Source of the DNA: Agelaius tricolor
Lineage: Eukaryota; Chordata; Aves; Passeriformes; Icteridae
Length of the DNA: 64,000 bases
NCBI GenBank assembly: GCA_023055355.1
Contig: JALJCS010000012.1
Location: 12,622,501 to 12,686,500 of the forward strand
Reading direction: 5' to 3'
Positions 1 through 12,835 of this stretch are shown here, piece by piece (the first letter of the stretch is position 1; the number at the start of each line of letters is the position of its first letter). The translations under genes and the position numbers were made by a program. The notes beneath the pieces are model-generated. The model ran no database searches. It saw nothing but the letters and a program-made list of their open reading frames with translations, and was not told the origin of the DNA.

Positions 1-770
1 GCCAGATTAATTGAACCTCATCAAAGTTAAATCAAATACAAAGAGGAATATTAGTAATCATAAACACTCATAAAATTATTTTGTGGTTATTTATTGAAGG
101 AGTAGGCCTTGGGTTTATTTGTTTTTATTTTATACAACTGTATTAGATTGCTTTTTGCTTTTCACCCAGTGTAAGGACTGGTTTATTTTGGTAATGTAAC
201 AATTTAACTCTAATTAGGAAATTGTGCAATGAAAAACCTTGGCATTTAAGAAAATACTATTCCTTTAAAGATTGTACATGCTGGATGTAAGTTAATGTAA
301 TTTTCATTAGAACTTTTCATTGAGTCCCATCTGTTTGAATATACAGCAATGATGAATTATTAATGTGTATTGCTGTAAGAGAATAGTCATTTACTGACAG
401 AAAACAGCATTTGGTTTGATACAGGAAATTAAATCACTTTATGCCTGTGAAGCTTGTTAATTATATCTGAAGTAAAGGATTTTAATTGATGTCAATACTT
501 GCTGTGCAAAATAATTTTCTTCACTTGAATGTGAAAGGATGCATAACTATTTTTTTATTCTGTTTTTTATCCTTAATATTGGTTTAAGCTGTTAAAGAAA
601 AAAAACCAAGCAGTAGTTTTCAACAGCTAATAACAATTTGGTAGAAACATAATTTACCATCTACTTAGCTTTCAGTAAATGGAAAAAAGAACAAACAAAA
701 CCACAATCCTTATCTTTAATGTATAGGCTTGCATGAAGAGATGACTGCTCCTTAACCTCTAGGCAGCCTT
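1..770. other. AT-rich noncoding DNA, possibly conserved at 1-560
   Basis: No coding frame is visible. The sequence is very AT-rich with many TAAT/ATTA cores and few simple repeats, a texture often seen in conserved noncoding DNA of vertebrate gene deserts. That is inference only. The left edge of the window cuts whatever lies upstream, so a relation to a neighbouring gene cannot be judged. Confidence 0.5.
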
Positions 771-1075
771 CCCAAAAACCTCGCTGCAGTTTCTGGGTGA
801 GGTTTGGGCTCAGCCCTGGGCAGCCGTGTCCAAACCCTCTCAGCACTGGGAGAGCTCAGGCTCTCTCTGCCCTGTGCCCTGGCAGTCCCTGCTCTCCTGA
901 TGGCCTCTGGTGCCAGGGCAGCAGCAGGTTTCATGTCTGCCCAGGAAAAATCAGCTTTGTGATAGCTCTGCACAGGGAGTCCTGAGGAAATTTGTGATTG
1001 CTGCTGGAGAAAAAGACAGACTTGTGTTTGGGGCAGGAGAACAAGTTCCAGCTTAACTTCCAAGTGATTCAAACT
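771..1075. other. GC-richer noncoding patch
   Basis: This patch is clearly richer in G and C than its flanks, with many CCCTG, CAGCA and CTCTG words. Short open frames on both strands reflect composition. It has almost no CpG, so it is not a CpG island, and it shows no CR1 3' signature in either orientation. Its origin is unknown; an old degraded repeat is possible. Confidence 0.5.
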
Positions 1076-1082
1076 TTTTATA

Positions 1083-1131
1083 TAAAAAACTTAAAAAAAA
1101 AACAAACCAAAAAAACTAAAGAAAAAAAAAT
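1083..1131. repeat. A-rich low-complexity tract
   Basis: About 49 bases are nearly all A, broken by a few C, T and G. I see no recognisable retrotransposon body upstream, so a poly(A) tail of a retrocopy is possible but unsupported. Confidence 0.8.
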
Positions 1132-1135
1132 AGGC

Positions 1136-4100
1136 TGAAGATTTTAAATGTGATGTATCACGACTCTATTTACACTCCACAGACCAGGCAAGCTTTAAGG
1201 GTTTGTTCACTTGTCTCAACACATAAACTAGAGAAAAGTATCACGGGATTAGGAAATCTTCAAATTATGAAATACACATGAAACAGGAGGCCTTGAGGCA
1301 GAGAAATAGGCAGTCCCAGCCTACTGGGGTAACAAAGGTGTTGTTCTCATTCAGCTCTGGATGGCTCCCTGCCTCAACTCCCTCTGTGATGCTTCTGGTC
1401 CAGAAGCAGCTCCTGTGCATTTCTTTGTGCTGTGTTTAATCTTGTTTAGACCTCAGGAAGGGTCTAAAGAATTGAGAGGTTTCATTTCAGCTGTGCTAAT
1501 GGAGATTTTACTGGAAGGAAGAGATGAACTAGAGATAAAGACTAGGCAATGATTAAATAGAACCCCAAGTGTTCACCTAACCTTTTGATTTTCTGTTCTC
1601 TTGCTGGGGTGTCTGATCCTGGTGGGAGCAGTGAGAGAGGCCAAGCAGAAGGGGTCTCCTAGCAGTGCTCTGTTTCAGTCTCAGTGCAAAACATGAAACT
1701 TTCTGCAGGATTTCTGTTCATCATGTCTGCTGCACAGACATCTTATTCTTGTCCCCTGAATCTGGTAATGAAATATGATTTTTTTCCAACCCTATCCCTT
1801 AACATGACTACAGCACTACTACCACACAGTCTAAGATTTAGAGTGTGTAGATACAGCCTCTGTGGCCCAGATAGTTCTGGAAATAGAAACCTTTGCCTCT
1901 TTAACCAGTATAGTGCAGCTAGTGCTATCTTTTTGTCATAGTTTTTATCTGTTAATCTACTTTAAAAGCCCATATATAATCTGTTCATTAGGTTTAACAC
2001 TGCTCTATGGCATATGTGATATTTACCAAGACATCTTTGGAAGATGGACTAGTTGAATCTGAATAGCATGTTTGTCTATGAAACGAAATAGAAAATAAAT
2101 AGAAATAATTTGTGGCTTGGGGATAAGACCCAGAATGGAGATAGAAGGCATAATAGGAGGAAATAATAAAAAGAAGGTGATTATTGCCTCAGTTGGTTTC
2201 TTATCTGCTGGGGGCCAGAGTGTTCAGAGACCAGAGCACAATTCAGGGCAAAAAGCTTTCAGCCCCATTGTGCCCTCCCCCTCTGCTTCTACAACCCAGA
2301 TGGAACCTTATTTACCAGTGAAAAGTACAGATGAAGGAATTGATGAAGCTCAGTTTGAGAAGATTAAAAGATGTGCAGTCAGTTTCAAATGCTGTTGAAA
2401 CCAAAAGAAATGGAAATATGGTAAAACTCCTTTCATTTGGAAAAGTTCAATCAGCTTTGTATTTGAAGGTTTTTAGCAAAACACTTTTATCTTGTTTCAT
2501 CAAAACTCATTTTTCACTAAAAGATAATGATAGGAAATTTCCATCCAATATAGATGTGAGTCTGTCAGCTGGTTTGTGGTGCTTGAAGAGTCAGTCTAGA
2601 GGCACTGGAATATGCCAGTAACCCTGTGGATGTGTTTCCTATCAGAAATATCTGCTTATTCCTGTCCCTTTCCACAGCCAGTTCACCTGGGCTGTACAGG
2701 TACTATGTGTAGGTGAAATGTCATCTGGATGGTTTTGAGTGAAACTGGGGGATTCCATCAGTGGAAATCCATCAGTACCATCAGTGGAAAATGAGTTGTT
2801 AAGAATCGACATTTACACACTTATCCTAGCATGGACGATGGTTTTAGCTTTTTATTCTCAGCAAAAAGAATGAGAGCATTATCCAAAACTCAAGAGTAAA
2901 ATCTTCTATCCTTTTGCTGTAAATCTGTTTTGGGGTAAAAAAAGCAGACCTGGCTTGTATCTTCTGGAAGCTTTTATGTTGGGATCACGACAACCCTCAG
3001 TCACGAGATCAGTACTATGTTTTGTATTTCATGTTTTTGGCAAGCTGACAAACCTGCTAATCCAGAAAATCAGTATCAAAACTTATAAAAAATGCTTGTG
3101 ATGCCTCTTTCCAAAGTATTTAATCCCTTTCAAATAGTTTTGCTATCAAGTATTACAAACTGCCCCAAATCTTTCAATGCTTTGACATCTGTATCCTCTG
3201 CATCCCTGGCAAATGTACAGACTATGCTTGTGACTTGTCATGTAATAATTTCAAAATATGCCTTAGAAAAGAAGTTGTTTTCATTAAAATTCTGTAAAGA
3301 CATGATTGCCAGAGCTTTGTTTAAATGATGGTAACTAAGTCAAGAGCTGTAGCATCAGCTTTTAAAGTCATAGATTTAAAATAACAGCAACATCTACTAA
3401 TTATTTCTTTTGCAATAACATTTAGTTTGTCAAAGTTATTAAGAAATCCTAGAAACCTCTTGGTTTTGCTACTAAAGGAGCATCACTAGAGAAATTTTGT
3501 TTATTATAATTACAAAACCACATCCCATGAGTAGCAGATGTTTTGAGAAAACTGAAAAATTAAGTTAAGTTTTAATGAGAACTATTGTTCTGGTTAAATA
3601 ATGCATACCTCCAGCTACAGAGATGTCACATTTAGAGATTCTAAAATCTTATGTTCCAGTCTTGAAAACAATTAAAATGTCTTTTTGTCACCAATTTAGG
3701 TAATGCTTGAGAACTAAGAATTTTAAGTGTCTTCCCTGAAGCAAGAAACACATTAACAACAACAAAGGCTTATTCCCTATTGTACTCTGTGAGCTGCATT
3801 TTGCAGCAATAGCTTTTTGAAAAGAACTAACCTTCAACAACCTGAATTGCTGAAATCTGGACGTGAAGGATGTTCTTTGGTACAGCAAAAAATGCAAAGA
3901 TCTAAGCATTGAATTGCTACACAACATGTACAGTCCAAACAGTAATCTGTCATACAGGATTTCATGGTTCAAGTTTGTTTTATTGACCTCATTTCCATTT
4001 GCACCTCATCTCCCAATCAACTGTTGCCTTTAGATTTAGTGTGGATTATAAAATAGGCTAGAAAACTAATTCCTGGAGGCTTGATTTGGAAGTAAAGTCT

Positions 4101-4860
4101 TTGCTTAGAGTTCTGTGTACAGTTAAAAGTAGTTGGAATACTCCAATATTTAAACATTCTTTGTGGAATAGACGAGGATGTTGCTGTGCTCTGTTGCATT
4201 GTACGTACTCATCTCCTTGGATTGCTCTGCTCTTTCCTTTGCTGTCTTCATTATCTACTGCAGAAGTCTTGATGGGAAAAAAGCAGCATAATAAAGATCA
4301 TCTTTTTGACTGCTAATCATAAGCTAAAAATGCAGAACTTGTTAATTATCTGGTAAAGCCAGCGATTCTTCAGGGACAGAGCAGTTAATTTCCTTTCTTT
4401 GCATTTCATAAGCATATCACTATTAATCATGGAGATCATAAGCTCAACATTCCTGAAAATGTGCTAGTTAAGTAAATGCAACTGACTTATGATACACCTC
4501 ATAAGAAATCTTCAGAGAGCTACATGTTCTGCTTTGCCTGAGAAATTGTGAGCACTCTCTGAATATGCTGCTAAATACAGCAAAGGCTTAGATCCATCAG
4601 ATCTGCCTAGGGCCTGGAATAAATAGGAAGCAAATTTTCACTCTTCACAATGAGTTTTATTTATTAATTATGCTATCTTAAAATCTATTTTAACTTATTG
4701 CTGGTGATTTTGTTGCTGCTGAAAGATTATATCCTCATTGCTGGTCATGGATGGAGGTAGGGAAGCTAGCTCATGTCTGGATTCTATCTAGAATAAGTAC
4801 AAAGCATTTTGGCATTGGACTGGCACTAATGGGATTTTTTAATTAAAGCCCCCCCAGACA
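1136..4860. other. Unique AT-rich noncoding DNA
   Basis: No gene, RNA gene or recognisable mobile element is seen. Open frames of 60-96 codons on both strands have no family resemblance and are expected by chance. The block contains a short CCATCAGT cluster at 2755-2785. Around 4380-4520 the sequence is dense in ATTAATCAT and CATAAG type words and may be conserved regulatory DNA. Confidence 0.7.
2755..2790 (+). repeat. Degenerate short tandem repeat (CCATCAGT x3)
   Basis: CCATCAGT occurs at 2755-2762, 2769-2776 and 2778-2785. The first and third copies extend into GGAAAT and GGAAAAT respectively. This looks like a small local tandem duplication with later decay. Confidence 0.75.
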
Positions 4861-5060
4861 ATGGTCATTTGCATGTATATGGATATAAGTCAGTTATGTA
4901 ACTCAGTGCTTTGCAGGTCTGAAGAATCCTGATATCAGATTGAATAATGCAAGTGATAGATATAACACTTTGCATGCCAATTATTTTATGACCTTATATG
5001 CCTGCCTTAATACTTCCCTTTGCATTGTTGTGCTCTGGATTAATTCATCAGTGTAATGGT
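4861..5060. promoter_or_regulatory. Putative conserved noncoding element (octamer-containing)
   Basis: The stretch contains a perfect octamer-type POU site, ATTTGCAT, at 4867-4874, followed by TTTGCAT words and several TAAT cores. It holds no simple repeat and no coding frame. Dense POU and homeobox words in unique AT-rich DNA are typical of developmental enhancers, but also arise by chance at this composition. The call rests on motif texture only. Confidence 0.25.
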
Positions 5061-6470
5061 GGGACTGAAAAGGTCACAGGAGAGTGCTGAGGGTCTAAGC
5101 TGCACCACGCTCATAGTTTATGAGTACTTGTAAGAGACAAAAGACAGAAAATGTGACAGATGAGACTTTTCTAAATGAAAATAAGAAACAAAGTAGTTTT
5201 CCCAGCACAAACACTTATGACAGACCTTGACAATGTAATTGCTTTCAGTCTGCTAACATTTGCTTGAGCATTTTGACCAGCATCCAGCTCTTTCTCCCTA
5301 TGTAATTCTTCCTGTTCTCAAAATTAGCATTTGTATCTTAACTTTAATTAGTTTATTAATAAATGAACCACATTCAAGCTAGAAATTAGTCACCAGTCTA
5401 CCTGTGAATAGCTACTAAATTAAAATAATTCCTTTGCTATAAAATAGGTGATTATGACAGTCCATTCATTAGTTACAGAGGAGAATAGACTTCTGTAACC
5501 AGAGGAAGATATATTTTTAAAAATTTGTAATAACTATCTAATTGGTTGATGCAACCTTGCAATGCTCATTTTGTGCTGTGTCACATCTGGTACAGTCAAT
5601 TTGGTGACACTTTAAACTGTTCTGGCTCCATTTGTTCAACCAAGAGGCATTTGAGGGAATCTGCCTGAGACTTTCACAGGCAATTTCCTGAAGGCCAAGA
5701 AAAATTGCCCTAATTTAGCACTTAAAAAATCCAAGTGACCAGAGAAAGCAGAATGATATGAAAACTTACATGAGGTGAGCTAGAACAGTGGAGGGGAAAA
5801 GTGGTGCCCACCCTTGGTACCATTCTGGTGCTTGAAATGCTCTGCAGAACTGGGAGCGCTCCACGTGTGGCTCTGGGGAGAAGATCATGGCTTGAAACAC
5901 CAGCTGGTTATTTCTGCCTGCTTGGGCATCGTGAGTGGTGTTTGCTGTGAAAAGGTCACATAAAACTTTAATCAGGACAGAGGGAAAGGCATGGGGAACA
6001 CTGCACAGCCTAACAGGGAGCCTGCCACGCTTTCCCTTGTGCCCTGTGGAACAAATGCCGCTTTAGCAGGGACATCCTCATCCCTCAGAGCACCTGGGAG
6101 CCAGGAGCAGCAGCCCCTTGGGGGGACCTGTGCCCGCAGGACCCCTGCTGGAGGAGGGAGAGGAATATTATTGGCATTGCCCTGGAGAAGGGCTCAGCTC
6201 ATAGTAATGCTATTTCCTGTGCTACAAAAGTGGGCAACCATCTGAATTTAGTAAAAAACGCTAGACTGGCGCCTTCTGATTACTTTGTGAGACTGAAAAA
6301 GAAATGAAGCAATTTCTTTAAAGTGGAGTAACAAGAGTTCTGTTCAGCTAGAAAAGGTATCTTTCCACTTGGCCAGTCAAAGAAAATTTACAGAAAAATG
6401 TAATTATGTTTGCTCTGCAGTACATGTCTTTTGTATCTATACCCTGAATGTTTTGTTTGTTTGACTGGGG
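5061..6470. other. Unique noncoding DNA with GC-richer centre (about 5800-6240)
   Basis: No gene is recognised. From about 5800 to 6240 the sequence becomes GC-richer and supports an 84-codon open frame on the + strand (5991-6245). Its translation is low-information and rich in Ala, Gly, Pro and Arg, without a known domain. CpG is scarce, so there is no promoter island. Confidence 0.65.
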
Positions 6471-6494
6471 TTTTTTTTTTTGGGGGGGGGGGGG
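6471..6494 (+). repeat. T11/G13 homopolymer junction
   Basis: Eleven T (6471-6481) run directly into thirteen G (6482-6494). GGGG runs also lie at 6467-6470 and 6513-6516, so the + strand could form a G-quadruplex. Long G runs are error-prone in sequencing, so the exact lengths may be unreliable. Confidence 0.9.
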
Positions 6495-7980
6495 TGTTAA
6501 GTTGCTTATTTTGGGGTTTTTTTTGACAGTGCTGGCGGCTCATTTTTTATAAACTATTGCTCTTACCCCAGGACTGTGCCTTGAGTCTACAATGGGAGCA
6601 GCAGTGGTCATGTATCCGCTCTTACCTGAGGTAATAAAGGTGATGAAAGGTTTTGAAAATTCAGAGCTCTGCCTTAGTTTATCTTCCTTAAAAAAGCTAC
6701 ATTTTCTAAACCTACTAACCCTGTTACTCTTAGTTTATGCAGTTGTGTCAGAGCTTGTCCTCCTAGCTAAAATAGAACTGTCTTGTGCTACTGTGATATA
6801 AGGCATTGTGATGTGTTTATTTACACATACAGAACAAAGCTTTGGGAAAGAAAGGGAAACGTGATATGACTACTTCTGACTTTTGTGCTTTTGAAATTAT
6901 TTCAATTATGAATACAATTTTTTGTAATTGCATTTACTTTATGATCAAGCAAAAAATGCCCCTACACAGAAATAAATGGATGTATTGTCAATGGTAAACT
7001 TAATTTTCAAGGAAGATGTTAATTCTGAAAGGCTAGATTTCACTTTAAACCAAAGGTGTCTGGATCTTCATACTACTAGCACAGAATAATTCTCTGTTAG
7101 AGAACTTTGTTACTTCTATAGAAAGGGAAACTAGCTTTATTATAGAAGACTAGAAAAATACTTGGGATTATATAGGTTAAAATAATTTCTATCCATAGGG
7201 CTCTGAGGAAGAAAGAAAATTTATCACTAAAAAGTAGGGGCTAGGGAAGAGAAGGTTACTAAGAATGAAAATTAGTACTTAGAAGCACTGGATGGCTGAA
7301 AAAGGAAAGATTTTTAAGAATTAAGGTTCTGTTATTGTGTTGATATAGTTATGATAGTTAAGGTATTTGTTTAAAATTGCTAGTTCAAATTGATACAAAA
7401 TAAAGGGAAAAATTTTATTCAATAAAAATCTTGACTCTTCTTTCCCAAAGAATTATTGGTGCGAAGTCTCCAGGGTCCAATGTGCTGTGAAAACTGAGGT
7501 GTCAGCTTGCATCTGGATCTGCTACTGGAAGTTTTTTCCATTGTCAATGTGGCATTAAAGAGAATTTTAACTTGTTAGTTTTGTGAAGCTGGTGTTTATG
7601 CAACTGTATGACACAGATTGCTTTCTTTACTGCTGAATTTTAGTTTTCCCAATGAGAGCATGGAGAATGCCAGAGAAAACACAGTGCTGCCAAAAACCAG
7701 TTCAGGATCACAAAGAATATTTTGTTATGGAGAGGAGGTTTTTTTGATCTCTGATACTTTAGTTTTTGCTTTGGGGAGGGAGGGAGTGAACCCTGTAATG
7801 TATTTTTTCCATCTGATCAGTATTGGATGTATCCTAAACTTGGGTTGAGTCAGGAAATAATGATGAGCAGTGGCATAGGTTATGCTTTTGCTTTTTCCTT
7901 GCATTTTTCCTGAGATAATTCAGATGTTTGGATGCAGCTGACAGTCACACAGACTGTGTGGTGAGGGTGGTGACAGGTCC
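6495..7980. other. Unique AT-rich noncoding DNA
   Basis: No gene, RNA gene or recognisable repeat is seen. Open frames of 69-76 codons (6592-6801, 7618-7848) have no recognisable domain and no sign of splicing. Confidence 0.7.
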
Positions 7981-7999
7981 TGGCACTCTCTTGTTTATG

Positions 8000-8560
8000 A
8001 GATCTGATGAGGTAGCAGCATGAATTCCTTTAGCTGCACTATGCAGATGACACACTATATTAATCAAACTGAAGTTTACAGGTCTTGAGCTGTTCACTTT
8101 AAATTTAACAATTTTTTTAAAAAGAAAAAGGTAAATAATGCTGTGATCTGTCTCTAAGATTTATTAACACCAAATCCAGCAATTTTTACCTTTATGAGAA
8201 GTTGCAATTCAACTGTGACATCCTTCATAGCAAAAATGATATTCCAGACATCATAAATGACATTTCCCTTCGAGCAAGACTGCAGATGAAGAAGCACCAA
8301 TACCTGTTCAGAAGCTGATTTAGAGTTAACAGGGGGACAATTTTACTATGCTACAGTACATAAACATTCCGCACTGACGACGTTTTATAGCTGGTCACAG
8401 TGCTGATAAATATATTTAATGCAATATCTGCTTGTAATGTGCAGATGGAGACAGAGGAATTCTCCATTTCATTTTGGTTTATTTTACTTTGTCACTTTAA
8501 TAGCATTTAGAATAAGCTGGGTAGGCCATTAAAAACTAGCAGATATACCTAGCTCTTAGT
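8000..8560. promoter_or_regulatory. Putative conserved noncoding element (CpG-retaining)
   Basis: Although AT-rich, this stretch keeps several CpGs, at 8271-8272 and three more within 13 bases at 8370-8382. The latter cluster includes a CRE-like half-site TGACG (8375-8379) followed by TTTTATAG, which resembles HOX/CDX sites. TTAATCAA and AAATTTAAC words lie upstream. Retained CpG in old AT-rich DNA can mark constraint or an unmethylated element. No coding frame is present. The call is inferred from texture. Confidence 0.3.
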
Positions 8561-11500
8561 TACACTGATGTAAATTACAGTTTGCTGTCTTTGGTGAAGT
8601 TATTCCACACTTATAGAACAATTTGCAGATTGTAGATATGCCTTGAGGCATTGCAGAGATGTAAAATTAGAGCAAATGAAATAAACATCAAACCTTTCCT
8701 GGAAATAATAACTTTTTTCTATTATTTAAAAAACTAACAACAACTAAGCATTTAAAAGCCAAAACAAAACCCCCAAAAAACAAGAGCCAAATAAAACTCT
8801 ATACGTGATGCATTTATTTCTACTATACTCTTACAGCCTGAAATAACAAAAATGTCTTCTGATTAAAAGCGAAATATAATTTTTGCTTTAGGCTGTTTGT
8901 ATCTAAAGGATCTGCTGCTGATATTGAAGCAGGGGGTCAGTGCCTGGAGAAGGCTGGCTTCCTAAATTTTCAATTTTTTAACTGATCATTCTGGCTTAAA
9001 ATGTCATAAACCTTATGATCCTGCATGCATCATTTTAGACATGTTTTCCCATGAACACCAGAACAGGGAAATATGTGACTATTTATCAAACTCTAATCCT
9101 CCTCTTGTAGTCAGTGTGAGAAGTCAGGTGAGCCCTATTTTTTGTCTTGTGTTTTGCCATTTACACCTGAATACTTCAATAAGCTGTAAATTAAAATTCC
9201 TGAATATTATTCTACAGCACTACCAAGGCACCAAGGGCAGCTTAAATATGTCTAAATCCTATTCCCAGAGGGCTTTGCCAGAATGCCCAGCAAGAACCAG
9301 TAGGATGTGATTTGGATGTGAAGTTTTTCTATTCTGTCCTCTGAAGAGAGGAAGGCAGGAGCCTAGTAGAAAATGAGAATTGTTCCTTGTGATTTCCTGC
9401 TGTTTCTTATAGATTCTTTTCAGTACAAATTACCTTCTTAACAGCTGGCTTAATTTGTTTAAGGGTCCTTTAGGCTGTGGAAGGTAAAATCCTTTTCACG
9501 TGTTGGGTATGTGGTTTGATATTGCAGCTTCTGAAGGAGCAGAAATAGATTTGCAGGCACCAGCTCTGGCTTCCTGTGGGGCTCTGGCTGGGACTGTGCT
9601 GAAGGGAAATACTTGCAAATCTTCATTAGTGCCAGAGGACGCCATTTGACAGGCCTCAGAACTACCCTATTGCAAAGTGTGTGGTTTCCTGCCTCTGGCT
9701 GTACATGTCAAGCCTTGCTGCTCTGTGTCCTACAGGACACTGGAATCTGCTCTGGTGGAGATTTTCAGTGCCTACTGAAATGTTTTCAAGTTGTGATGAG
9801 GGCTGGAAAGTGCTGTCCCAGGAGTCACAGTGTGCCAGTGTCAGCAGCTGGGTGCCCTCACTGATGGGTGTCATGCCATGACAGCCAAATTTTCATATTG
9901 CAAGGGAGCCATCCTGGCTGAGCAATGCCTTAGTCAAGCTAGAATGGAAAATCACACTATAATGCTAACTAAAATGAAGCTTGCAGTTTTAGCTGTTAGC
10001 ACTGAATTTATAGAATTTGTTTTACCTGGGCATACATCAGGTTTCCTGAAGAGAGAGCCAGCACAGGTGATGTGTGTGCAGAACTTTAGAAGAAATAGAA
10101 AACCCCCCATGAAATTAATGTTTGCTATCCTGAATCTGTGCTGCAAGCTGAAATATAAGTTTCTTCCTTTGAAATATTTTGCATTAATATTTTTCTGTCT
10201 CTTTTCTGCATGTCTGTTTAGTCTCACAGTCTAATCTCATATGTTTAAACAAGATTCAGAATGTACCAACAAGGTTAAAATATTAATATGAGTTCATGAA
10301 TTGGAGCCACAGTCTGGATCCCACCCCAGGGTCTCTCTTACACTGCTGTAAGTGGGTGCTCAGGTGGAGGCATGGAAATTAGGCACACTCAGATGATGCT
10401 GCTGTGCTTTATTGTGCCAGCATCAGAGACCACATAAGCTGGAAATAAATCTTTGCTGATTACAGAGTGAGGATTCAAGAGGCACATCTGAGATACCTGG
10501 CTTTGGGATTGCCCCTCCAGAGCCCTTAAAGATGAGCTTGAAGAATGGCAGGTTTTTGATGTAGCAGCTGGAGCCTTTGCCTTGTAACTTCACCTAAGAG
10601 TTGCTTTTTTTACCCTCAGGGATGTGTCTTTGCTGTGGTGCTTTTCCAGACCTGAGTGCTTACAGGCTCTCTGTCACACAGGGAGCTCTGCCCTTGTGAG
10701 CAGTGCTCCTCAGTTTTGGCTTTTTCTGCCTGTGCAGGATTTATGTGAATGCCTTGCCAGAGGCATTTTGCTTTCTTCTCAAAAAAGATGAGCCATACAG
10801 ATTTCCTCAGTATAAATTGTGGGAGCTGTCCATCCTTTATCAAGAGTGGAAGAACTATGGGCAGACAATGAGGGCCTACAAGCATTTTCCCTTCTTGCAG
10901 ACAGAATGGGCAAGCACTCCAACTAGAGCACCGTTGATTAAAGATCAGATAATTTTGAGTTTTGGCACAGGAGAGGTCAGGAACAATGGCTGTGTAAGAG
11001 CTTGGATTACCTGGAATGTGAATATAAATATTAGTCAGCAATGCCATAAGGGCAGACAGGTGCTTTAAATGCCAATAAGGCTAACAACTTGACAGAGACA
11101 TTGCTAGTTTTGTCCTGGGATAACATTTGTATTGATTCATAATTCAAAAGTTCTGTTACACTAATCATGCATTTGTATTGCAAATCTCAGAAACAAATGC
11201 AGAGTCCTCATCAATGTAAAAAAGAAGTCTCTAACTGGGGGTTATTCTGCTGATTTGAAATTAATACCACTGCATTTAACCCTGCTGAGTGTAAGGAACT
11301 GGAGTTACTGCTATTTCTTGATAGCTTTGTTGGTTAAGGTATGACAATGACTGCAGCACCTACTCTTGCTGGTTAATCTGTCTCTGTCAAGCTTCCCTTA
11401 TAGTTCTTTTTCCTTCTTTTGAGATGCTTGCAGAAATTTTTGAAAAGAACCATCAGTTCAGCCCTGAGTGCTTAAATCCCTGTAATATTTCTATTATACA

Positions 11501-12593
11501 TCTTGTATCCAATATAATCTCTGTGTTCAAGCAGAAATGAACATTAAATCATCGGAGAAGAATAAAATAATTTGGTTTACTTTTTTCAGTGGCCAGTTAT
11601 ACATAGAGAATGATAGGGGTAAGCAAAAAAATAAATTAAGATATAAATATGTAAGCACAGTCAAAGCTATGGCACTTGAGAACCTTTATGGTACATGTGA
11701 AGACTTGGTCTGAAGAAACTTATTTAATGACTCTTACAAACCAGGCATTGTATTTCAAAAATGGTCCTTTTAACAGAGCTGCTATATCACCATGGGTTTT
11801 TCTACTAGAAATATTCTACAGTTGCTGTGTAACGATGCAATAAATTCACCCAGGAGCTTGTTACAGTTAATAACCTGTAAAGGGCAAAGGTATTTGGACA
11901 ATGAACATGAAATTAGACCTGTATCTTTCACTAACAGTGTAAATTATTTCTTCCTTTGTCCTTCAAAGAAATGTCATTTTGCAGAAAAAAAATGGAGGTC
12001 AGCTTATTTTCTACATGTTTAATTTTTTACAGCCAGTGACTTCTTTGTAAATAAATAATATGCCTTGCTCAGAAGACAAGCATCAGTTCTGAAAAATTAT
12101 CAAAGACATTAGAATATAATGCTAATGTATTTTATGCTTCAAATGCTACAGCTGCCAGAAATTCATAGCAATCAATCAACATTTTTCTTTTGCTGTTTTT
12201 CGTATATTAGCAACACATCAGCAATAATTATGACCCTGGCTGTCCCCACTCTTTCAGATAAATGTACTGGTTATATTGATTCACTTAATATCCCTCTGTG
12301 GCTATTTCAAAAGCAGGTACCATTTCAGAAGACAAGCAGACACCTCTTTCCCTTTCTCTGTAGAATACTTAATATTTTTTTTCAGACAATTTAACACGTT
12401 TCTTTTTGTTTGAATAGAATTACCTTTTCTACTACTGTGATCTGTAAATTAGAAAACTGAACAATAGAGCTGCAATAGAGAAAGGTTTTGTCTTTCATAG
12501 CCTGTCAAGTCATTCTTCCATTCTTTAATAGACAAAGTCTGGCAATCACAGAGCAAACCCTAGTGTAAAATGTTCTCTAAAAGAGAACTATCC
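8561..12593. other. Unique noncoding DNA
   Basis: No gene is recognised. The two longest frames, 9830-10234 (+, 134 codons) and 10616-11047 (-, 143 codons), overlap opposite-strand frames of similar length, match no family I know, and lie in slightly GC-richer DNA where stops are rarer. No tRNA-like or snoRNA-like structure was noticed. Confidence 0.7.
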
Positions 12594-12835
12594 AAGTGGT
12601 AATGGCTTTGAACCAAAGAGGGGTGGATATCAATTCTCTATTAGGAAGAAATTCTTCCCAGTGAGGGTGGTGAAGCCCTGGCATAGGTTTTTCAGAGAAG
12701 CTGTGGGTGCCCCATCCCTGGGAGTGTTCAAGGCCAGCTTGGATGGGGCTCTGAGCAACGTGGACAAATGGAAGGTGTCCTTGCCCATGGCAGAGGGTTG
12801 GAATCTTCTAATCCAAACCAGCCTGTAACTCTACC
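12594..12835 (+). mobile_element. CR1 LINE fragment, 3' end of ORF2 plus start of 3' UTR
   Basis: The sequence matches the remembered avian CR1 3' consensus. It begins at GGTAATGGCTTT, continues through AGGAAGAAATTCTTCCCAGT and GCCCCATCCCTGGGAGTG, then reaches the hallmark CCCATGGCAGAGGGTTGGAA. The copy is 5'-truncated, as is usual for CR1. One frame stays open from 12598 to the TAA at 12826-12828 (76 codons) and encodes the reverse-transcriptase C-terminus. It lacks a start and any catalytic region. The terminal ATTCTATGA-type tail is missing or too diverged to see, so the 3' boundary is approximate. The element cannot be mobile. Confidence 0.93.

Noticed and set aside
10616..11068. Overlapping 143- and 121-codon frames on opposite strands
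   Set aside because: The mirrored openness reflects composition. Neither translation shows a family motif.
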